The position numbers and the translations under genes were made by a program. Below, piece after piece: positions 30,285 through 40,463 of a stretch of 64,000 nucleotides of DNA (its first letter is position 1; the number at the start of each line of letters is the position of its first letter). The DNA comes from Glycomyces sp. YM15 (lineage in GTDB: Bacteria; Actinomycetota; Actinomycetes; Mycobacteriales; Micromonosporaceae), in assembly GCF_016918015.1 (NCBI RefSeq), contig NZ_JAERMK010000011.1, positions 119,186 to 183,185 on the forward strand, read 5' to 3'. The notes beneath the pieces were generated by a model. The model saw nothing but the letters and a program-made list of their open reading frames with translations. It was not told the DNA's origin and did not search any database.

Positions 30285-30339
30285 CGTGCTCAGCGGCCCC
30301 TGAGCACGTTCACGGCCCCGAGCCTCAGGCTCGGGGCCG
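30285..30339. terminator. Two consecutive terminator hairpins
   Basis: CGTGCTCAG-CGGCCC-CTGAGCACG (30285-30308) and CGGCCCCGAGCC-TCA-GGCTCGGGGCCG (30313-30339) are both perfect stems. They separate the convergent Mrr-like and HtrA-like genes. Confidence 0.8.
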
Positions 30340-30360
30340 CGTTCGTGCCCGCCGGTGCGC

Positions 30361-31794
30361 TTATGAGGCGTCCAGGGTGGCCGTGGTCTCGGCCTCCTGC
30401 TGGTCGCGCGTGTAGGTGATGGCGATCTCGGTGCCCGCGGAGGTGCCTTGGACGGCGGCGACCACTTCGGACGCGCTGGTGACGGGGTTCCCGTCGATCG
30501 CGGTGATCACGTCGCCCTCCTGCAGCCCGGCGGCCGCGGCCGGGGAGTCGGGTTCGACGCTGAGGATCATGGCCCCGTTGCCGTCGGTGTCGGCCACCGA
30601 GACGCCGAGGTAGCCCTGCTCGACCGAGCCGTTCTGGATCAGCTGCTCGACCGTGTCCTTCACGGTGTTCGACGGGATCGAGAAGCCGAGGCCGATCGAG
30701 CCGGAGTCGGTGGTGGCGATGGCGGTGTTGATGCCGATGAGCTCGCCGTCGCCGTTGACGAGGGCGCCGCCGGAGTTGCCGGAGTTGATGGCCGCGTCGG
30801 TCTGGATGAGCCCGCTCAGGGTCGAGCTGTTCTGCTGCCCGAAGCCCTGGCCCTGCTCGCCGGAGACGGTCATCGAGCGGTCGAGCGCCGAGACGATGCC
30901 GGTGGTCACGGTGCCTTCGAGGCCGAGCGGCGAGCCGATCGCGACGGCCACGTCGCCGACCTGCACGGCGCTGGAGTCGGCGAAGGTGACGGGCGTCAGG
31001 TCGTCCACGCCGGAGACCTGGATGACGGCGAGGTCCTGGGTCGAGTCGGTGGCCACGATGGACGCGTCGGCGGTGGTGCCGTCGGAGAAGCGGACCTCGA
31101 CGCTCTGCGCGCCGTCCACGACGTGGTTGTTGGTGACGATGTAGCCGTCCTTGGAGTAGACGACGCCCGAGCCTTCGGCGGCATCGGTGACGATCGTGAC
31201 GACCGAGGGCCTGACCTTGGCCACGATCTCCGTGTAGGTCATGCCCGTTCCGGCGTCCATGGAGACGGACTGCACGTTGGTGGTGCCGCCGTCGCCGTTG
31301 CCGATGAACCATCCGGCGACGCCGCCGGCGCCGCCCGCGATCAAGGCGAGCGCGAGCGCTCCGGCCACGAGCTTCCCGCGGCCGCGGGGCCGCGGCGGCG
31401 GGCCCGCGGGCGCTCCGGAATGCTGGTACATCGGCGGGACGGGCGCCCCGGGCTGCCAACCGGGCGCGGTCATGTGCGGGGCCCCGGCGGGGGCCGGCGC
31501 GGGCGCGCCCTGGAGGACCTGGGTGTGCTCGGTCGGCCGTGGCGCGGCGCCGGCCGGGTGGGGCTCGTAGGCCGATTGGGGGGCCGCGGGAGCCGGGTTC
31601 GCGGACGGTGCGCCGATGACGGCGGTGTCGCCCGCGCCGGGCGCGGTGTTCGGCGGCAGGCTCGCGGCCTGCTGCCCGGCGGCCGGGGCGGCGGGTTCGG
31701 CCGTCGGCTCGGGTGCGGCGTCGGGGGTGCGAGGCCCGTCGGGGCCCTGCGGTTCGGTCCCCTCGGGGCCCTTGGTGCTCTCAGTGCTGCTCAT
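30361..31794 (-). CDS. HtrA-family trypsin-like serine protease with PDZ domain (PepD-like)
   Basis: Membrane-anchored DegP/HtrA protease of about 477 residues. A Pro/Ala-rich cytoplasmic N-terminus (1-125) is followed by a membrane helix (LVAGALALALIAGGAGGVAGW). The S1 protease domain has catalytic His in TNNHVVDGA, Asp in TQDLAVIQV and Ser in NSGNSGGALV, and the PDZ domain (about 385-475) contains GYLGVSVADTDGN and LQEGDVITAIDGNPV. It lies directly downstream of an OmpR-type regulator and kinase, the same order as mprA-mprB-pepD in mycobacteria. The ATG at 31794 is preferred; an ATG four codons upstream is also possible. The protease likely degrades misfolded envelope proteins. Confidence 0.92.
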   Translation of the reverse strand: MSSTESTKGPEGTEPQGPDGPRTPDAAPEPTAEPAAPAAGQQAASLPPNTAPGAGDTAVIGAPSANPAPAAPQSAYEPHPAGAAPRPTEHTQVLQGAPAPAPAGAPHMTAPGWQPGAPVPPMYQHSGAPAGPPPRPRGRGKLVAGALALALIAGGAGGVAGWFIGNGDGGTTNVQSVSMDAGTGMTYTEIVAKVRPSVVTIVTDAAEGSGVVYSKDGYIVTNNHVVDGAQSVEVRFSDGTTADASIVATDSTQDLAVIQVSGVDDLTPVTFADSSAVQVGDVAVAIGSPLGLEGTVTTGIVSALDRSMTVSGEQGQGFGQQNSSTLSGLIQTDAAINSGNSGGALVNGDGELIGINTAIATTDSGSIGLGFSIPSNTVKDTVEQLIQNGSVEQGYLGVSVADTDGNGAMILSVEPDSPAAAAGLQEGDVITAIDGNPVTSASEVVAAVQGTSAGTEIAITYTRDQQEAETTATLDAS

Positions 31795-31955
31795 GTAAGG
31801 CAGCATGCCGGGCCCAGCTCTCGGCCCGCTGGTAAAACGCCTTAAAACCCTTTAATGATCCGCGTCGCGTCCGGTGGCGGGCGCGCTGGTCAGAGGGGTC
31901 GCGGCCGCTGCGTCGGGCGGTCGGGACATCGACGTGCTTTAAAGCTTTCCAAGTT

Positions 31956-33455
31956 TCATTCGTCGGCGGTCTGAGGCTCGGCGGTGAGGATCACGGTGAA
32001 CACCGTGCCTTCGCCGGGTTCGGAGGCGACCTGGACGGTGCCGCCGTGGGCCTTCACGATCGCGGCCACGATCGCGAGGCCGAGTCCCGAGCCGGGGTGG
32101 CTGACGGAGTCGGAGCGGAAGAACCGCTCGAAGACGCGTTCGGCGGTCTCGGCGGTCATGCCGGGGCCGTCGTCGGCGACGGTGAGCCGCACCGCCGCGT
32201 CCTCGGCGGCCACTTCGACGTCGATGTTCGTGCCGGCCGGGGTGTGCCGCACCGCGTTCGACAGGAGGTTGTCGAGCACCTGCCGCATCCGGGCCCGGTC
32301 TGCGGCGACCACAGTGGAGGCTCCAGGGGAGCAGGTGAAGCTGAACTCGTGGTCCTCGGCCATCACGGCGTGCGCGGCGACGGCCTCGTGCCCGAGTACG
32401 GCGAGGTCCACCGGCTCGGTCTCGACCGGCCGCTCCTGCCCGAGCCGGGCGAGGTGCAGCAGGTCGCCCACGAGCAGGCCCATGCGCTTGGCGGCCTCCT
32501 CGATCTGCCCGATGTACTGCTGCCGGTCGGCCTCGGGCATCTGCGGGTTGGTGCGCACCAGCTCCGCGTAACCGCGCACGCTCGTCAAGGGCGTGCGCAG
32601 CTCATGGGAGGCGTCGGCGATGAACTCGCGCATCCGCTCCTCGGAGTCGTGCGCGCGCTGCTCGGACCATTCGCGGGCGCGGATCGCACCCTCTACTTTG
32701 GTGAGCATCGAGTTGATGGCCCGGCCCACCCGGCCGACCTCGGTGCTCGGGTCGTGGTCGGGCACGCGCCGCGAGTAGTTCCCGGCGGCGATCATCGCCG
32801 CGGTGTTCTCGATCTGCCGCAGCGGCGAGAGGCTCGCGCGCACCAGGCCCACGCCGATCGCGGCCAGCCCGGCGAGCACGCCGGCGCCGATGAGCAGGTC
32901 GACCCACACCAGTCCGGCCACGGTCTTGTCGAAGTGCGAGAGCTTGTACGACAGCACGTAGTACGTGTCCGGGTCGAGGTTGTGCTCCTCGGGCTCGTAG
33001 TCGGCGTTCCTGCTGCCCACCTCGGAGCCCAGCAGGCCCAGCACCCGCCAGCGCGTGACGCCGTCAGGGCTCAGCGCGGTGAACGCCTCGCCGTCGGCCG
33101 CGCTGAGCTGCGCGTAGTCGAACACGGGGTAGTCGTCGCGGTCGCTCGGCCGGTCGAGGCGGTTCCCCGTCGCGGACACCATGCTGAAGAGGTACTGCTG
33201 GGGCCGCAGCCCCGGCGTGTCGTCGTCGTCCTCCTTCTGGGGGTCCCACGTGTCGGGGCTCCAGCTCGTCAACTGGGTCTCCAGCTCGTCGTCGACGGTG
33301 CCGAGGAAGTAGGAGTGCAGCGCGAGGATCGTGGAGACGCTGATGAGGATGAGGGAGCCCGCCACGAGGACGAGCACGGCCGCCGTGAGCCGGACCCTCA
33401 GCGGCGTCCGGTCCCACTTGTCACGGACGCCCTCGAGTACGCGAGGTGCGCTCAA
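31956..33455 (-). CDS. Sensor histidine kinase (MprB-like)
   Basis: A 499-residue transmembrane kinase. Helix one is near residues 14-38, an extracytoplasmic sensor domain spans about 40-170 (with an acidic KEDDDDTPG loop), helix two is near 175-198, then a HAMP domain. The phospho-accepting His is in ASHELRTPLTSVRGY, and the ATPase domain shows NLLSNAVRHTP, DDGPGM and GSGLGLAI. The start is a TTG at 33455 that overlaps the regulator stop by four bases (TTGA), which fixes the start and implies coupling. Its place before an HtrA protease suggests it senses envelope stress, as MprB does. Confidence 0.93.
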   Translation of the reverse strand: MSAPRVLEGVRDKWDRTPLRVRLTAAVLVLVAGSLILISVSTILALHSYFLGTVDDELETQLTSWSPDTWDPQKEDDDDTPGLRPQQYLFSMVSATGNRLDRPSDRDDYPVFDYAQLSAADGEAFTALSPDGVTRWRVLGLLGSEVGSRNADYEPEEHNLDPDTYYVLSYKLSHFDKTVAGLVWVDLLIGAGVLAGLAAIGVGLVRASLSPLRQIENTAAMIAAGNYSRRVPDHDPSTEVGRVGRAINSMLTKVEGAIRAREWSEQRAHDSEERMREFIADASHELRTPLTSVRGYAELVRTNPQMPEADRQQYIGQIEEAAKRMGLLVGDLLHLARLGQERPVETEPVDLAVLGHEAVAAHAVMAEDHEFSFTCSPGASTVVAADRARMRQVLDNLLSNAVRHTPAGTNIDVEVAAEDAAVRLTVADDGPGMTAETAERVFERFFRSDSVSHPGSGLGLAIVAAIVKAHGGTVQVASEPGEGTVFTVILTAEPQTADE

Positions 33456-34171
33456 CGATGCTGCTCCCGCAGGACGTAGCCGATGCCCCGGAGGGTCTGG
33501 ATGAGTTTGGGCTCGCCGGTGTCGATCTTGCGGCGCAGGTAGGACACATAGGACTCGACGATGCCGTCGTCGCCGCGGAAGTCGTAGCGCCACACGTGGT
33601 CGAGGATCTGGGCCTTGGACAGCACCCGCCCGGCGTTGATCATGAAGTAGCGCAGCAGTTTGAACTCGGTGGGCGAGAGCTGCACGGCCTTCCCGGAGCG
33701 CCAGACCTCGTGCGTCTCCTCGTCGAGTTCGAGGTCGGCGTACTGGAGGCGCGAGGGGCGGGGCAGCTCGCCGGAGGAGCGGCGCAGCACCGCGCGGATG
33801 CGGGCGACGACCTCTTCGAGCGCGAACGGCTTGGTGATGTAGTCGTCGCCGCCCACGGAGAGGCCGGTGACGGTGTCGGCGGTGTCGTCGCGGGCGGTGA
33901 GGAAGAGCACGGGGGTGTGATCCGAGCCCGAACGCATCCGGCGCACAACCTCGAAACCGTCGAAGTCGGGGAGGTTGACGTCGAGGACGACCAGGTCGGG
34001 GCGGTGTCGGGCGATGGAGCGGAGGGCCTCGTCACCGGTGCCGACGGCGTGGACGGCGAAGCCCGCGTAGCGCAGTGAGGTGGCCAGGAGCTCGCAGATG
34101 TTCTCCTCGTCCTCGACGACGAGCAGGGTGGCCTCGGTCTCGGCGTTCGGCTGGCTGGTCGAAAGCGGCAT
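33452..34171 (-). CDS. OmpR-family response regulator (MprA-like)
   Basis: A 239-residue two-domain regulator. The receiver domain has the acidic pair VEDEEN, the phospho-accepting Asp in VVLDVNLPD, the LTARDD Thr and the KPF lysine (DDYITKPF). The C-terminal winged helix (about 135-235) includes LSPTEFKLLRYFM, VWRYDF and the terminal TLRGIGYVLRE wing. The ATG at 34171 has AGAGG upstream. It is coupled to the kinase. Targets probably include the downstream pepD-like gene and, by analogy with MprA, stress sigma factors; that is inference. Confidence 0.94.
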   Translation of the reverse strand: MPLSTSQPNAETEATLLVVEDEENICELLATSLRYAGFAVHAVGTGDEALRSIARHRPDLVVLDVNLPDFDGFEVVRRMRSGSDHTPVLFLTARDDTADTVTGLSVGGDDYITKPFALEEVVARIRAVLRRSSGELPRPSRLQYADLELDEETHEVWRSGKAVQLSPTEFKLLRYFMINAGRVLSKAQILDHVWRYDFRGDDGIVESYVSYLRRKIDTGEPKLIQTLRGIGYVLREQHR

Positions 34172-34454
34172 GGGCCTCTCACAGGTTCGGCGGTCAGCGG
34201 TCCGCAGGTCACGGGTGGTTGTGAAGCATACGCCCGGAGCTCAGGCGTGCCAAGCGGTCCGCGGCCGGCCGCACCGACCGGCGGTGACGCTGCGCACCCA
34301 CGCGAAACACGTTCGAGTGACCTTTATCCGAAGTGTGGGGGGCTATGCGGGAAACCGGCCCGCGCGAACTGTTCTCCGTCGGACCCGTCGGATAGACTTT
34401 GTGTCGCAGCCGAGCACGTCAAGTGCTCGGGACCCTACCGAATCAGGTGAGTTC

Positions 34455-34808
34455 ATGACGCTGTCAATCGAGACCGCCACGACCGATGCCGGGGTCGTCA
34501 CCGTCGAGCTGGCCGGCGAAGTCGACTACGCGACCGCCCCGCAGATCCGCGAGACGATCACCAACGCCCTCGAGGCCGGAGGGGCCACCGCCATCCGCGT
34601 CGACGTCGCCAAGGTGACGGTCCTCGACTCCACCGGCATCGGCACCATCGTGGTGGCCTACCGCATCGCCCGCGAGATGGGCGTCGCGCTGGCCGTCGTC
34701 AACCCCAACCGCTTCATCACCCGCCTGTTCACCGTCGTCGGCGCCGAGGAACTCCTCGAGGAACCCACCGAGACGTTCTCGAGCAAGGAGCGCAGCGCGG
34801 CCGGTTAG
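34455..34808 (+). CDS. Anti-sigma factor antagonist (STAS domain)
   Basis: A 117-residue STAS protein of the SpoIIAA/RsbV type. It frees a sigma factor by binding an anti-sigma kinase when unphosphorylated. It has the ELAGEVDYATAPQIRE segment and the phosphorylatable serine in LDSTGIGTIVVAYR. The ATG at 34455 is supported by family similarity. It is divergent from the two-component locus. A partner RsbW-like protein is encoded at 45058, but no partner gene is adjacent. Confidence 0.9.
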   Translation: MTLSIETATTDAGVVTVELAGEVDYATAPQIRETITNALEAGGATAIRVDVAKVTVLDSTGIGTIVVAYRIAREMGVALAVVNPNRFITRLFTVVGAEELLEEPTETFSSKERSAAG

Positions 34809-35150
34809 GCCCGCTCGGGAGACCCGATGCCTCGTCCGCGCCCCGGCTGAGCCGGGGCGCGGCTGTGCATTGCGGCCATGTATCGCGACCATGCGCTCGA
34901 CACCGGGGTCCAATGCCACTCACCGGGGGCTTTTCTCCGCACATTCGGGCCCTCGCGAAGTGCGGGTCGACGCTGTGGCGAACGAGACTCGCATATGTAA
35001 CGACCTGCTGCGCAGCACATTCGCAACGGTCTGAGTGACCGGCCCCGCAACGGCGTTACCGGTACTACACTTTCTCCTCCCCCCGGTTACCCTTGATTCC
35101 GGGGACTGCCGTCTCCGTCCACGCAGCGTCAAAGAAGAGGCGATTCAGTC
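34809..35150. other. Intergenic region upstream of kgd
   Basis: A 342-base non-coding stretch. It opens with a terminator hairpin for the STAS gene (34836-34862) and must hold the kgd promoter. A TTACCGGTAC sequence near 35056 resembles the TTACCGGTAA palindrome found before the sugar importer. No clear sigma-70 boxes were identified by eye. Confidence 0.5.
34836..34862. terminator. Terminator hairpin after the STAS gene
   Basis: CCGCGCCCCGGC-TGA-GCCGGGGCGCGG is a perfect 12-bp stem with a three-base loop, 27 bases after the stop codon. Confidence 0.75.
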
Positions 35151-38100
35151 GTGTCGAGTGCGACTCCGGGTAATCCGTTGACCGATTTCGGTGCCAATGA
35201 ATGGCTGGTCAACGAGATGTATGAGCGTTACCGCGAAAACCCCGACAGTGTCAGCGCCGGTTGGCGCGAGTTCTTCGGCGGCGATCCGACGGGCGCGGCG
35301 TTCGCCGACGAGGGTGGGCGCAAGGCCGCGGCCGAGGCCGCCCCTGCCGCCGAGCCCGTGAAGCCCGAGCCGGCCCCGGCGGCCGAGACGAAGCCGGAGC
35401 CGAAAGCGGCGCCGGTCGAGTCCGTCACCGACGCACCGGCGAATGAACCCCCCGCTGCGGCCCCCGTGTCAAAGGCCGAAGAGGCCGAACCCGCGAAGAA
35501 GGCGACCCCGACTGTGATCGAACCCGGAACCACCAAGCCGCTCAAAGGCGTCGCGGCCAAGGTGGCCCAGAACATGGACGCGTCCCTGGAGATCCCCACG
35601 GCCACCTCGGTGCGCGCGGTCCCGGCGAAGCTGCTGTTCGACAACCGGATCGTCATCAACAACCACCTCAAGCGCGGCCAGGGCGGGAAGGTCTCCTTCA
35701 CCCACCTGATCGGCTACGCCCTCGTGCAGGCCGTCAAGGCCCACCCGGGGATGAACGCGTCGTACAAGATCGTCGACGGCAAGCCGCAGCTCGTCACCCC
35801 CTCGTCCATCAACCTCGGCCTCGCGATCGACCTCGCCAAGCCCGACGGGACCCGCACGCTCGTCGTGCCGTCGATCAAGAACACCGAGTCGATGGACTTC
35901 CGCGAGTTCTGGCAGGCGTATGAGGACCTGGTCCGCAAGGCCCGCAACAACAAGCTGACGATGGAGGACCACGCCGGGGCGACGCTGACGCTGACCAACC
36001 CCGGCGGGATCGGCACCGTCCACTCCGTGCCGCGCCTGATGAAGGGCCAGGGCCTCATCGTCGGCGTCGGCGCCATGGAGGTGCCCGCGGAGTTCGCCGG
36101 GGCCTCCGACGAGACCCTCTCCGACCTGGGCGTCTCCCGGATCATGACGGTCACCTCGACCTACGACCACCGCATCATCCAGGGCGCCGAGTCCGGCCAG
36201 TTCCTGGCGACGCTGCACAAGCTGCTGCTCGGCGACGGCTTCTTCGACGAGGTCTTCCGCTCGCTGCTCATCCCCTACGAGCCGGTCCGCTGGGTCCGCG
36301 ACGTGTCGAAGACCCACGAGGGCCAGATCGACAAGAACGCCCGCGTCATCGAGCTCATCCACGCGTACCGGGTGCGCGGCCACCTCATGGCCGACACGAA
36401 CCCGCTGCACTACGAGATCCGCCGCCACCCCGACCTCGACATCCTGTCGCACGGCCTCACCCTGTGGGACCTCGACCGGACCTTCCCCGTGGGCGGCTTC
36501 GCGGGCCAGCAGCGCATGAAACTGCGCGACATCCTCGGCGTGCTCCGCGACTCCTACTGCCGCCGCGTCGGCGTGGAGTACATGCACATCCAGGACCCCG
36601 AAGAGCGCGCGTGGATCCAGCGCCGCATCGAGGTCCCGTTCGAGAAGCCGAAGGTCCAGGAGCAGAAGCACATCCTCGGGCGTCTCAACGCCGCCGAGGC
36701 CTTCGAGACGTTCCTGCAGACGAAGTTCGTGGGCCAGAAGCGCTTCAGCCTCGAAGGCGGCGAATCGCTCATCCCGCTGCTCGACCGCGTCCTCAACGAG
36801 GCGGCTTCCGCCGACATCGACGAGGTCGTCATCGGCATGCCGCACCGCGGCCGCCTCAACGTGCTCGCCAACATCGTCGGCAAGAAGCTCTCCAAGATCT
36901 TCACCGAGTTCGAGGGGCACATCGACCCCAAGAGCATCGGCGGCTCCGGCGACGTCAAGTACCACCTCGGCCTCACCGGCAAGTTCACCTCCCCCGACGG
37001 GCGCAACGAGACCGTCGTCTCGGTCGCGGCCAACCCGTCGCACCTGGAGGCCGTGAACCCGGTGCTCGAGGGCATCGTCCGCGCCAAGCAGGACCGCCTC
37101 AACCTGGGCGAGGACGGTTTCACCGTCATGCCCGTGGCGATCCACGGCGACGCGGCCTTCGCGGGCCAGGGCGTCGTGGCCGAGACGCTGAACCTCTCGC
37201 AGCTGCGCGGTTACCGCACCGGCGGCACCGTGCACGTGGTCGTGAACAACCAGGTCGGCTTCACCACCGCCCCGACGCACTCGCGCTCCTCGCTGTACTG
37301 CACCGACGTCGCCCGCATGATCCAGGCGCCGATCTTCCACGTCAACGGGGACGACCCCGAGGCCGTGTGCGAGGTTGCGAAGCTCGCCTTCGCGTACCGG
37401 CAGCAGTTCAACAAGGACGTCGTCATCGACATGGTCTGCTACCGCCGCCGCGGCCACAACGAGGGCGACGACCCGAAGATGACCAACCCGCAGATGTACC
37501 AGGTCATCGACGGCAAGCAGTCCGTGCGCAAGCTCTACACCCGCGCGCTCATCGGCCGCGGCGACATCACGATGGAGGACGCCGAGGAGGCGCTCGCGGA
37601 CTACCAGGCCCAGCTCGAACGGGTCTTCCGCGAGACCAAGGAGGCCCTGGCCGGGCAGACCGGCCCGCTGCCGTGGCGCCACCAGCCCGAGCCGGTCGCC
37701 GACATCGACACCTCCGTCGACGCCGAGACCATCGCGATGATCGGCAAGGCCCACACCACGCTGCCGGAGGGCTTCGGCCCGCACAAGGCGGTCCGCAAGG
37801 TCCTCGAGAAGCGCAGCGAGATGTCCACTTCGGGCACCGTCGACTGGGCCTACGCCGAGACCCTCGCGTTCGGTTCGCTCCTCATGCAGGGCAAGCCGAT
37901 CCGTCTCGCCGGCCAGGACTCGCGGCGCGGCACCTTCGTGCAGCGCCACGCCGTCGTCGTCGACCAGGCCACCGGCGCCGAGTACACGCCGCTGGCGCAC
38001 CTCGGCGAGCAGGCCGCGAAGTTCTTCGTCTACGACTCGCTGCTCTCCGAGTTCGCCGCGCTCGGCTTCGAGTACGGCTACTCGGTCGAGAACCCCGAGA

Positions 38101-38882
38101 TGCTGGTCCTGTGGGAGGCGCAGTTCGGCGACTTCGTCGACGGCGCCCAGACCATCACCGACGAGTTCATCTCCTCCGGCGAGGCCAAGTGGGGCCAGCA
38201 CTCCGGCGTGACCCTGCTGCTGCCGCACGGCCACGAGGGCGCGGGCCCCGACCACACCTCGGGCCGCATCGAGCGGTTCCTGCAGCTGTGCGCCGACGAG
38301 AACATGCGCGTGGTCAACTCCACGAGCCCGTCGAACTACTTCCACCTGCTGCGCCGCCAGTCCCTCGACCCGGTCAAGAAGCCCCTCGTGGTCTTCACGC
38401 CGAAGTCGCTGCTGCGCCACAAGGCCGCCGTCAGCCCGCTCGAGGAGTTCACGACCGGCCGCTTCCAGCCGGTCCTGCGCGACACCGCGGTCGCGAACGG
38501 CCGCATCCGGGCCGAGGACGTCAAGCGGGTGCTCCTGTGCTCCGGCAAGGTCTACTACGACCTGGCCGCCGCCCGCGAGAACCGCGGCGTCACCGACACC
38601 GCGATCCTCCGCGTCGAGCAGCTCTACCCGCTGCCCGCCGAGGAGCTGAAGAGCGCCCTCGAGGCGTTCCCGAACGCGACCGACACCGCGTGGGTCCAGG
38701 AGGAGCCGGCGAACCAGGGCGCCTGGTCGCACATCGCGCTCAACCTGCTCGAGCAGCTCGGGGGGGTCCACCTGCGCCGCATCTCGCGCCCGGCCGCCGC
38801 CGCGCCGTCCACCGGCTCGCCGAAGGTCCACGAGGTCGAGCAGCAGGCGCTGGTCGACGTCGCGGTGCCGCAGCCGCAGTAA
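35151..38882 (+). CDS. kgd: Multifunctional 2-oxoglutarate metabolism enzyme (2-oxoglutarate decarboxylase/dehydrogenase E1 fused to E2-like domain)
   Basis: A 1243-residue actinobacterial Kgd/SucA fusion for the TCA cycle. A 40-residue start ([20 protein letters not shown]), typical of E1o, leads into a long Ala/Pro/Glu-rich linker, then a succinyltransferase-like domain (about 120-365) with the catalytic segment [15 protein letters not shown], then the thiamine-diphosphate-dependent E1 part (about 380-1240) with [29 protein letters not shown] and the transketolase-like second half ([14 protein letters not shown]). There is no lipoyl domain, as expected, so it works with a separate lipoylated E2. 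The start is a GTG at 35151. A strong terminator follows. Confidence 0.96.
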   Translation: MSSATPGNPLTDFGANEWLVNEMYERYRENPDSVSAGWREFFGGDPTGAAFADEGGRKAAAEAAPAAEPVKPEPAPAAETKPEPKAAPVESVTDAPANEPPAAAPVSKAEEAEPAKKATPTVIEPGTTKPLKGVAAKVAQNMDASLEIPTATSVRAVPAKLLFDNRIVINNHLKRGQGGKVSFTHLIGYALVQAVKAHPGMNASYKIVDGKPQLVTPSSINLGLAIDLAKPDGTRTLVVPSIKNTESMDFREFWQAYEDLVRKARNNKLTMEDHAGATLTLTNPGGIGTVHSVPRLMKGQGLIVGVGAMEVPAEFAGASDETLSDLGVSRIMTVTSTYDHRIIQGAESGQFLATLHKLLLGDGFFDEVFRSLLIPYEPVRWVRDVSKTHEGQIDKNARVIELIHAYRVRGHLMADTNPLHYEIRRHPDLDILSHGLTLWDLDRTFPVGGFAGQQRMKLRDILGVLRDSYCRRVGVEYMHIQDPEERAWIQRRIEVPFEKPKVQEQKHILGRLNAAEAFETFLQTKFVGQKRFSLEGGESLIPLLDRVLNEAASADIDEVVIGMPHRGRLNVLANIVGKKLSKIFTEFEGHIDPKSIGGSGDVKYHLGLTGKFTSPDGRNETVVSVAANPSHLEAVNPVLEGIVRAKQDRLNLGEDGFTVMPVAIHGDAAFAGQGVVAETLNLSQLRGYRTGGTVHVVVNNQVGFTTAPTHSRSSLYCTDVARMIQAPIFHVNGDDPEAVCEVAKLAFAYRQQFNKDVVIDMVCYRRRGHNEGDDPKMTNPQMYQVIDGKQSVRKLYTRALIGRGDITMEDAEEALADYQAQLERVFRETKEALAGQTGPLPWRHQPEPVADIDTSVDAETIAMIGKAHTTLPEGFGPHKAVRKVLEKRSEMSTSGTVDWAYAETLAFGSLLMQGKPIRLAGQDSRRGTFVQRHAVVVDQATGAEYTPLAHLGEQAAKFFVYDSLLSEFAALGFEYGYSVENPEMLVLWEAQFGDFVDGAQTITDEFISSGEAKWGQHSGVTLLLPHGHEGAGPDHTSGRIERFLQLCADENMRVVNSTSPSNYFHLLRRQSLDPVKKPLVVFTPKSLLRHKAAVSPLEEFTTGRFQPVLRDTAVANGRIRAEDVKRVLLCSGKVYYDLAAARENRGVTDTAILRVEQLYPLPAEELKSALEAFPNATDTAWVQEEPANQGAWSHIALNLLEQLGGVHLRRISRPAAAAPSTGSPKVHEVEQQALVDVAVPQPQ

Positions 38883-38900
38883 GCGCAACGAACGCCGACG

Positions 38901-38934
38901 AAAGCGGGAGAGGCCGGCCGGCCTCTCCCGCTTT
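38901..38934. terminator. Rho-independent terminator after kgd
   Basis: A palindrome with arms AAAGCGGGAGAGGCC and GGCCTCTCCCGCTTT around a GGCC centre, followed by TTTATT-like bases. It lies 19 bases after the kgd stop. Confidence 0.88.
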
Positions 38935-39020
38935 ATTCACTCCCGTAACTTTACCGGTAACGTTTCGGCGTCAAGGAACTTTACGGACATTGCAATATTG
39001 TTCTCTTCGCATGTCCGCCC

Positions 39021-39049
39021 TTGACCCGGGTTCATGAGAACGATAACAA
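39021..39049 (+). promoter_or_regulatory. Possible sigma-70-type promoter for the sugar ABC importer
   Basis: A TTGACC -35-like box (39021-39026) and a TAACAA -10-like box (39044-39049) are spaced by 17 bp, 64 bases before the binding-protein start. The perfect palindrome TTACCGGTAA at 38951-38960 upstream could be an operator for a LacI- or ROK-type regulator; that is inference. Confidence 0.4.
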
Positions 39050-39113
39050 TTGCTCCACGGCCCACCCCCCGACCGGCCCACACGACAAAGAATCACATTG
39101 GAGTGATGCATTG

Positions 39114-40442
39114 ATGCCGAATCATCCCTCGCCCCCTGGGTCCCTTTCCAGACGGGCACTCCTCACCGGCACAGCGGCGGCCGCCGGCATAGGCCTGGCC
39201 GGCTGCGGCTCCATCACCGGAGGCCTGAGCGACAAGACCCGCGTCAAGCAGTGGAACCTCCTGGCGGGCGCCGACGGCGCGGTCATGACCGAGATGCACG
39301 GCAACTTCTCGGCCGAGCACCCCGGCATCGACCTCGAGGCCACCACCTTCGGCTGGGGCACCCCGTTCTACACCCGGCTGGTCATGGGCGCCTCGAGCGG
39401 CAACGCCTCGGACATCGCCACGATCCACCTCTCACGGCTCAAGAGCCTCTCGCCCGCGACGCTCATGGACCCCATCACCGAGGGCGAGCTCAAGGACTAC
39501 GGCGTGGCCGCGGAGGACTTCTCCGGCGGCGTCTGGGAGAAGTCCTTCGCCGACGGCGAGCTCTACGCCATCCCGCTCGACACCCACGCACTGGTGAACT
39601 ACTACAACCGCACCGTCTGCGAGCAGGCCGGCGTCCTCAACCCCGACGGCACCCTCCTGGAGACCGACGGCGTCGAAGCGTACTTCGACCTGCTCCGGGC
39701 GGTCAAGGACGTCACCGGCGAGTACGGCACCTCGCTCGACACCTTCGCCGGATGGCGCCAGTTCTGGGCCTGGTACCGCCAGCAGGAAGGCGAGATGACC
39801 TTCGGCGACGGCGACTACGAGATGGACGACGACAAGGCGCTCACGGCCATCGAGATCATGTACAGGATGGCCGAAGAGGGCCTGTGCCCGACGTTCGCGG
39901 ACGGCGGCCAGTGCGCGGCCAACTTCGAGGTCGGCTCGGCCGGGCTCGTGCAGGTCGGCAACTGGGAGATCAACCGGTTCAGGGCCTTCAACGATGCCCA
40001 GGGCCTCGACTTCTCGATGACCGAGATGCCCTCGTTCTTCAACGGCCACAGGTACACGCAGGGCGACTGCCACGCGTTCGTCCTCCCCCGCCACAACACC
40101 TGGGACACCGGGGTCCGAGAGGCCACCCTCGAGTACGCCGCCTACATGCTCCACAACAGCTTCCGCTGGGGCGAGGGCGGCGGCCACACCCCGGCCTACC
40201 TGCCCGTCACCGAGAGCGCCGAGTACCAGGCGCTGCAACCGAACGCGGAGTACTCCGGCGTGGTCCAGAACGTCCAGTTCGACCCCGACGTGTGGTTCTC
40301 CGGATCCGCCGCCCGCCTCTTCGACGAGGTCGGCGGGGTCCTCAACCAGGTGTACGCGCTGGCGACGACCCCCGAGGACGCTCTGGCCCAGATCAAGGAC
40401 CGGATCGAAACCCTCCTCGCCCTGCCCTCCCCGGTCGACTGA
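39114..40442 (+). CDS. ABC sugar transporter substrate-binding lipoprotein
   Basis: A 442-residue exported binding protein of the family that binds sugars. The N-terminus has twin arginines (SRRALLTG) and a lipobox GLAGCGS, so it is a Tat-type lipoprotein anchored on the outside of the membrane. The body shows the usual fold segments (GGVWEKSFADGELYAIPLD, GTSLDTFAGWRQFW) and the C-terminal helix after VQFDPDVW. The ATG at 39114 has GGAGTG upstream. It is the first gene of a three-gene import operon; the sugar is unknown. No regulator gene is adjacent. Confidence 0.93.
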   Translation: MPNHPSPPGSLSRRALLTGTAAAAGIGLAGCGSITGGLSDKTRVKQWNLLAGADGAVMTEMHGNFSAEHPGIDLEATTFGWGTPFYTRLVMGASSGNASDIATIHLSRLKSLSPATLMDPITEGELKDYGVAAEDFSGGVWEKSFADGELYAIPLDTHALVNYYNRTVCEQAGVLNPDGTLLETDGVEAYFDLLRAVKDVTGEYGTSLDTFAGWRQFWAWYRQQEGEMTFGDGDYEMDDDKALTAIEIMYRMAEEGLCPTFADGGQCAANFEVGSAGLVQVGNWEINRFRAFNDAQGLDFSMTEMPSFFNGHRYTQGDCHAFVLPRHNTWDTGVREATLEYAAYMLHNSFRWGEGGGHTPAYLPVTESAEYQALQPNAEYSGVVQNVQFDPDVWFSGSAARLFDEVGGVLNQVYALATTPEDALAQIKDRIETLLALPSPVD

Positions 40443-40463
40443 AACGTTGCATTAGGACTTCTG

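Noticed and set aside
35469-38888. Very long open frame antisense to kgd
   Set aside because: Its product is Leu/Val/Asp/Arg-rich shadow sequence caused by high GC at the third codon position of kgd; no domain is recognisable.
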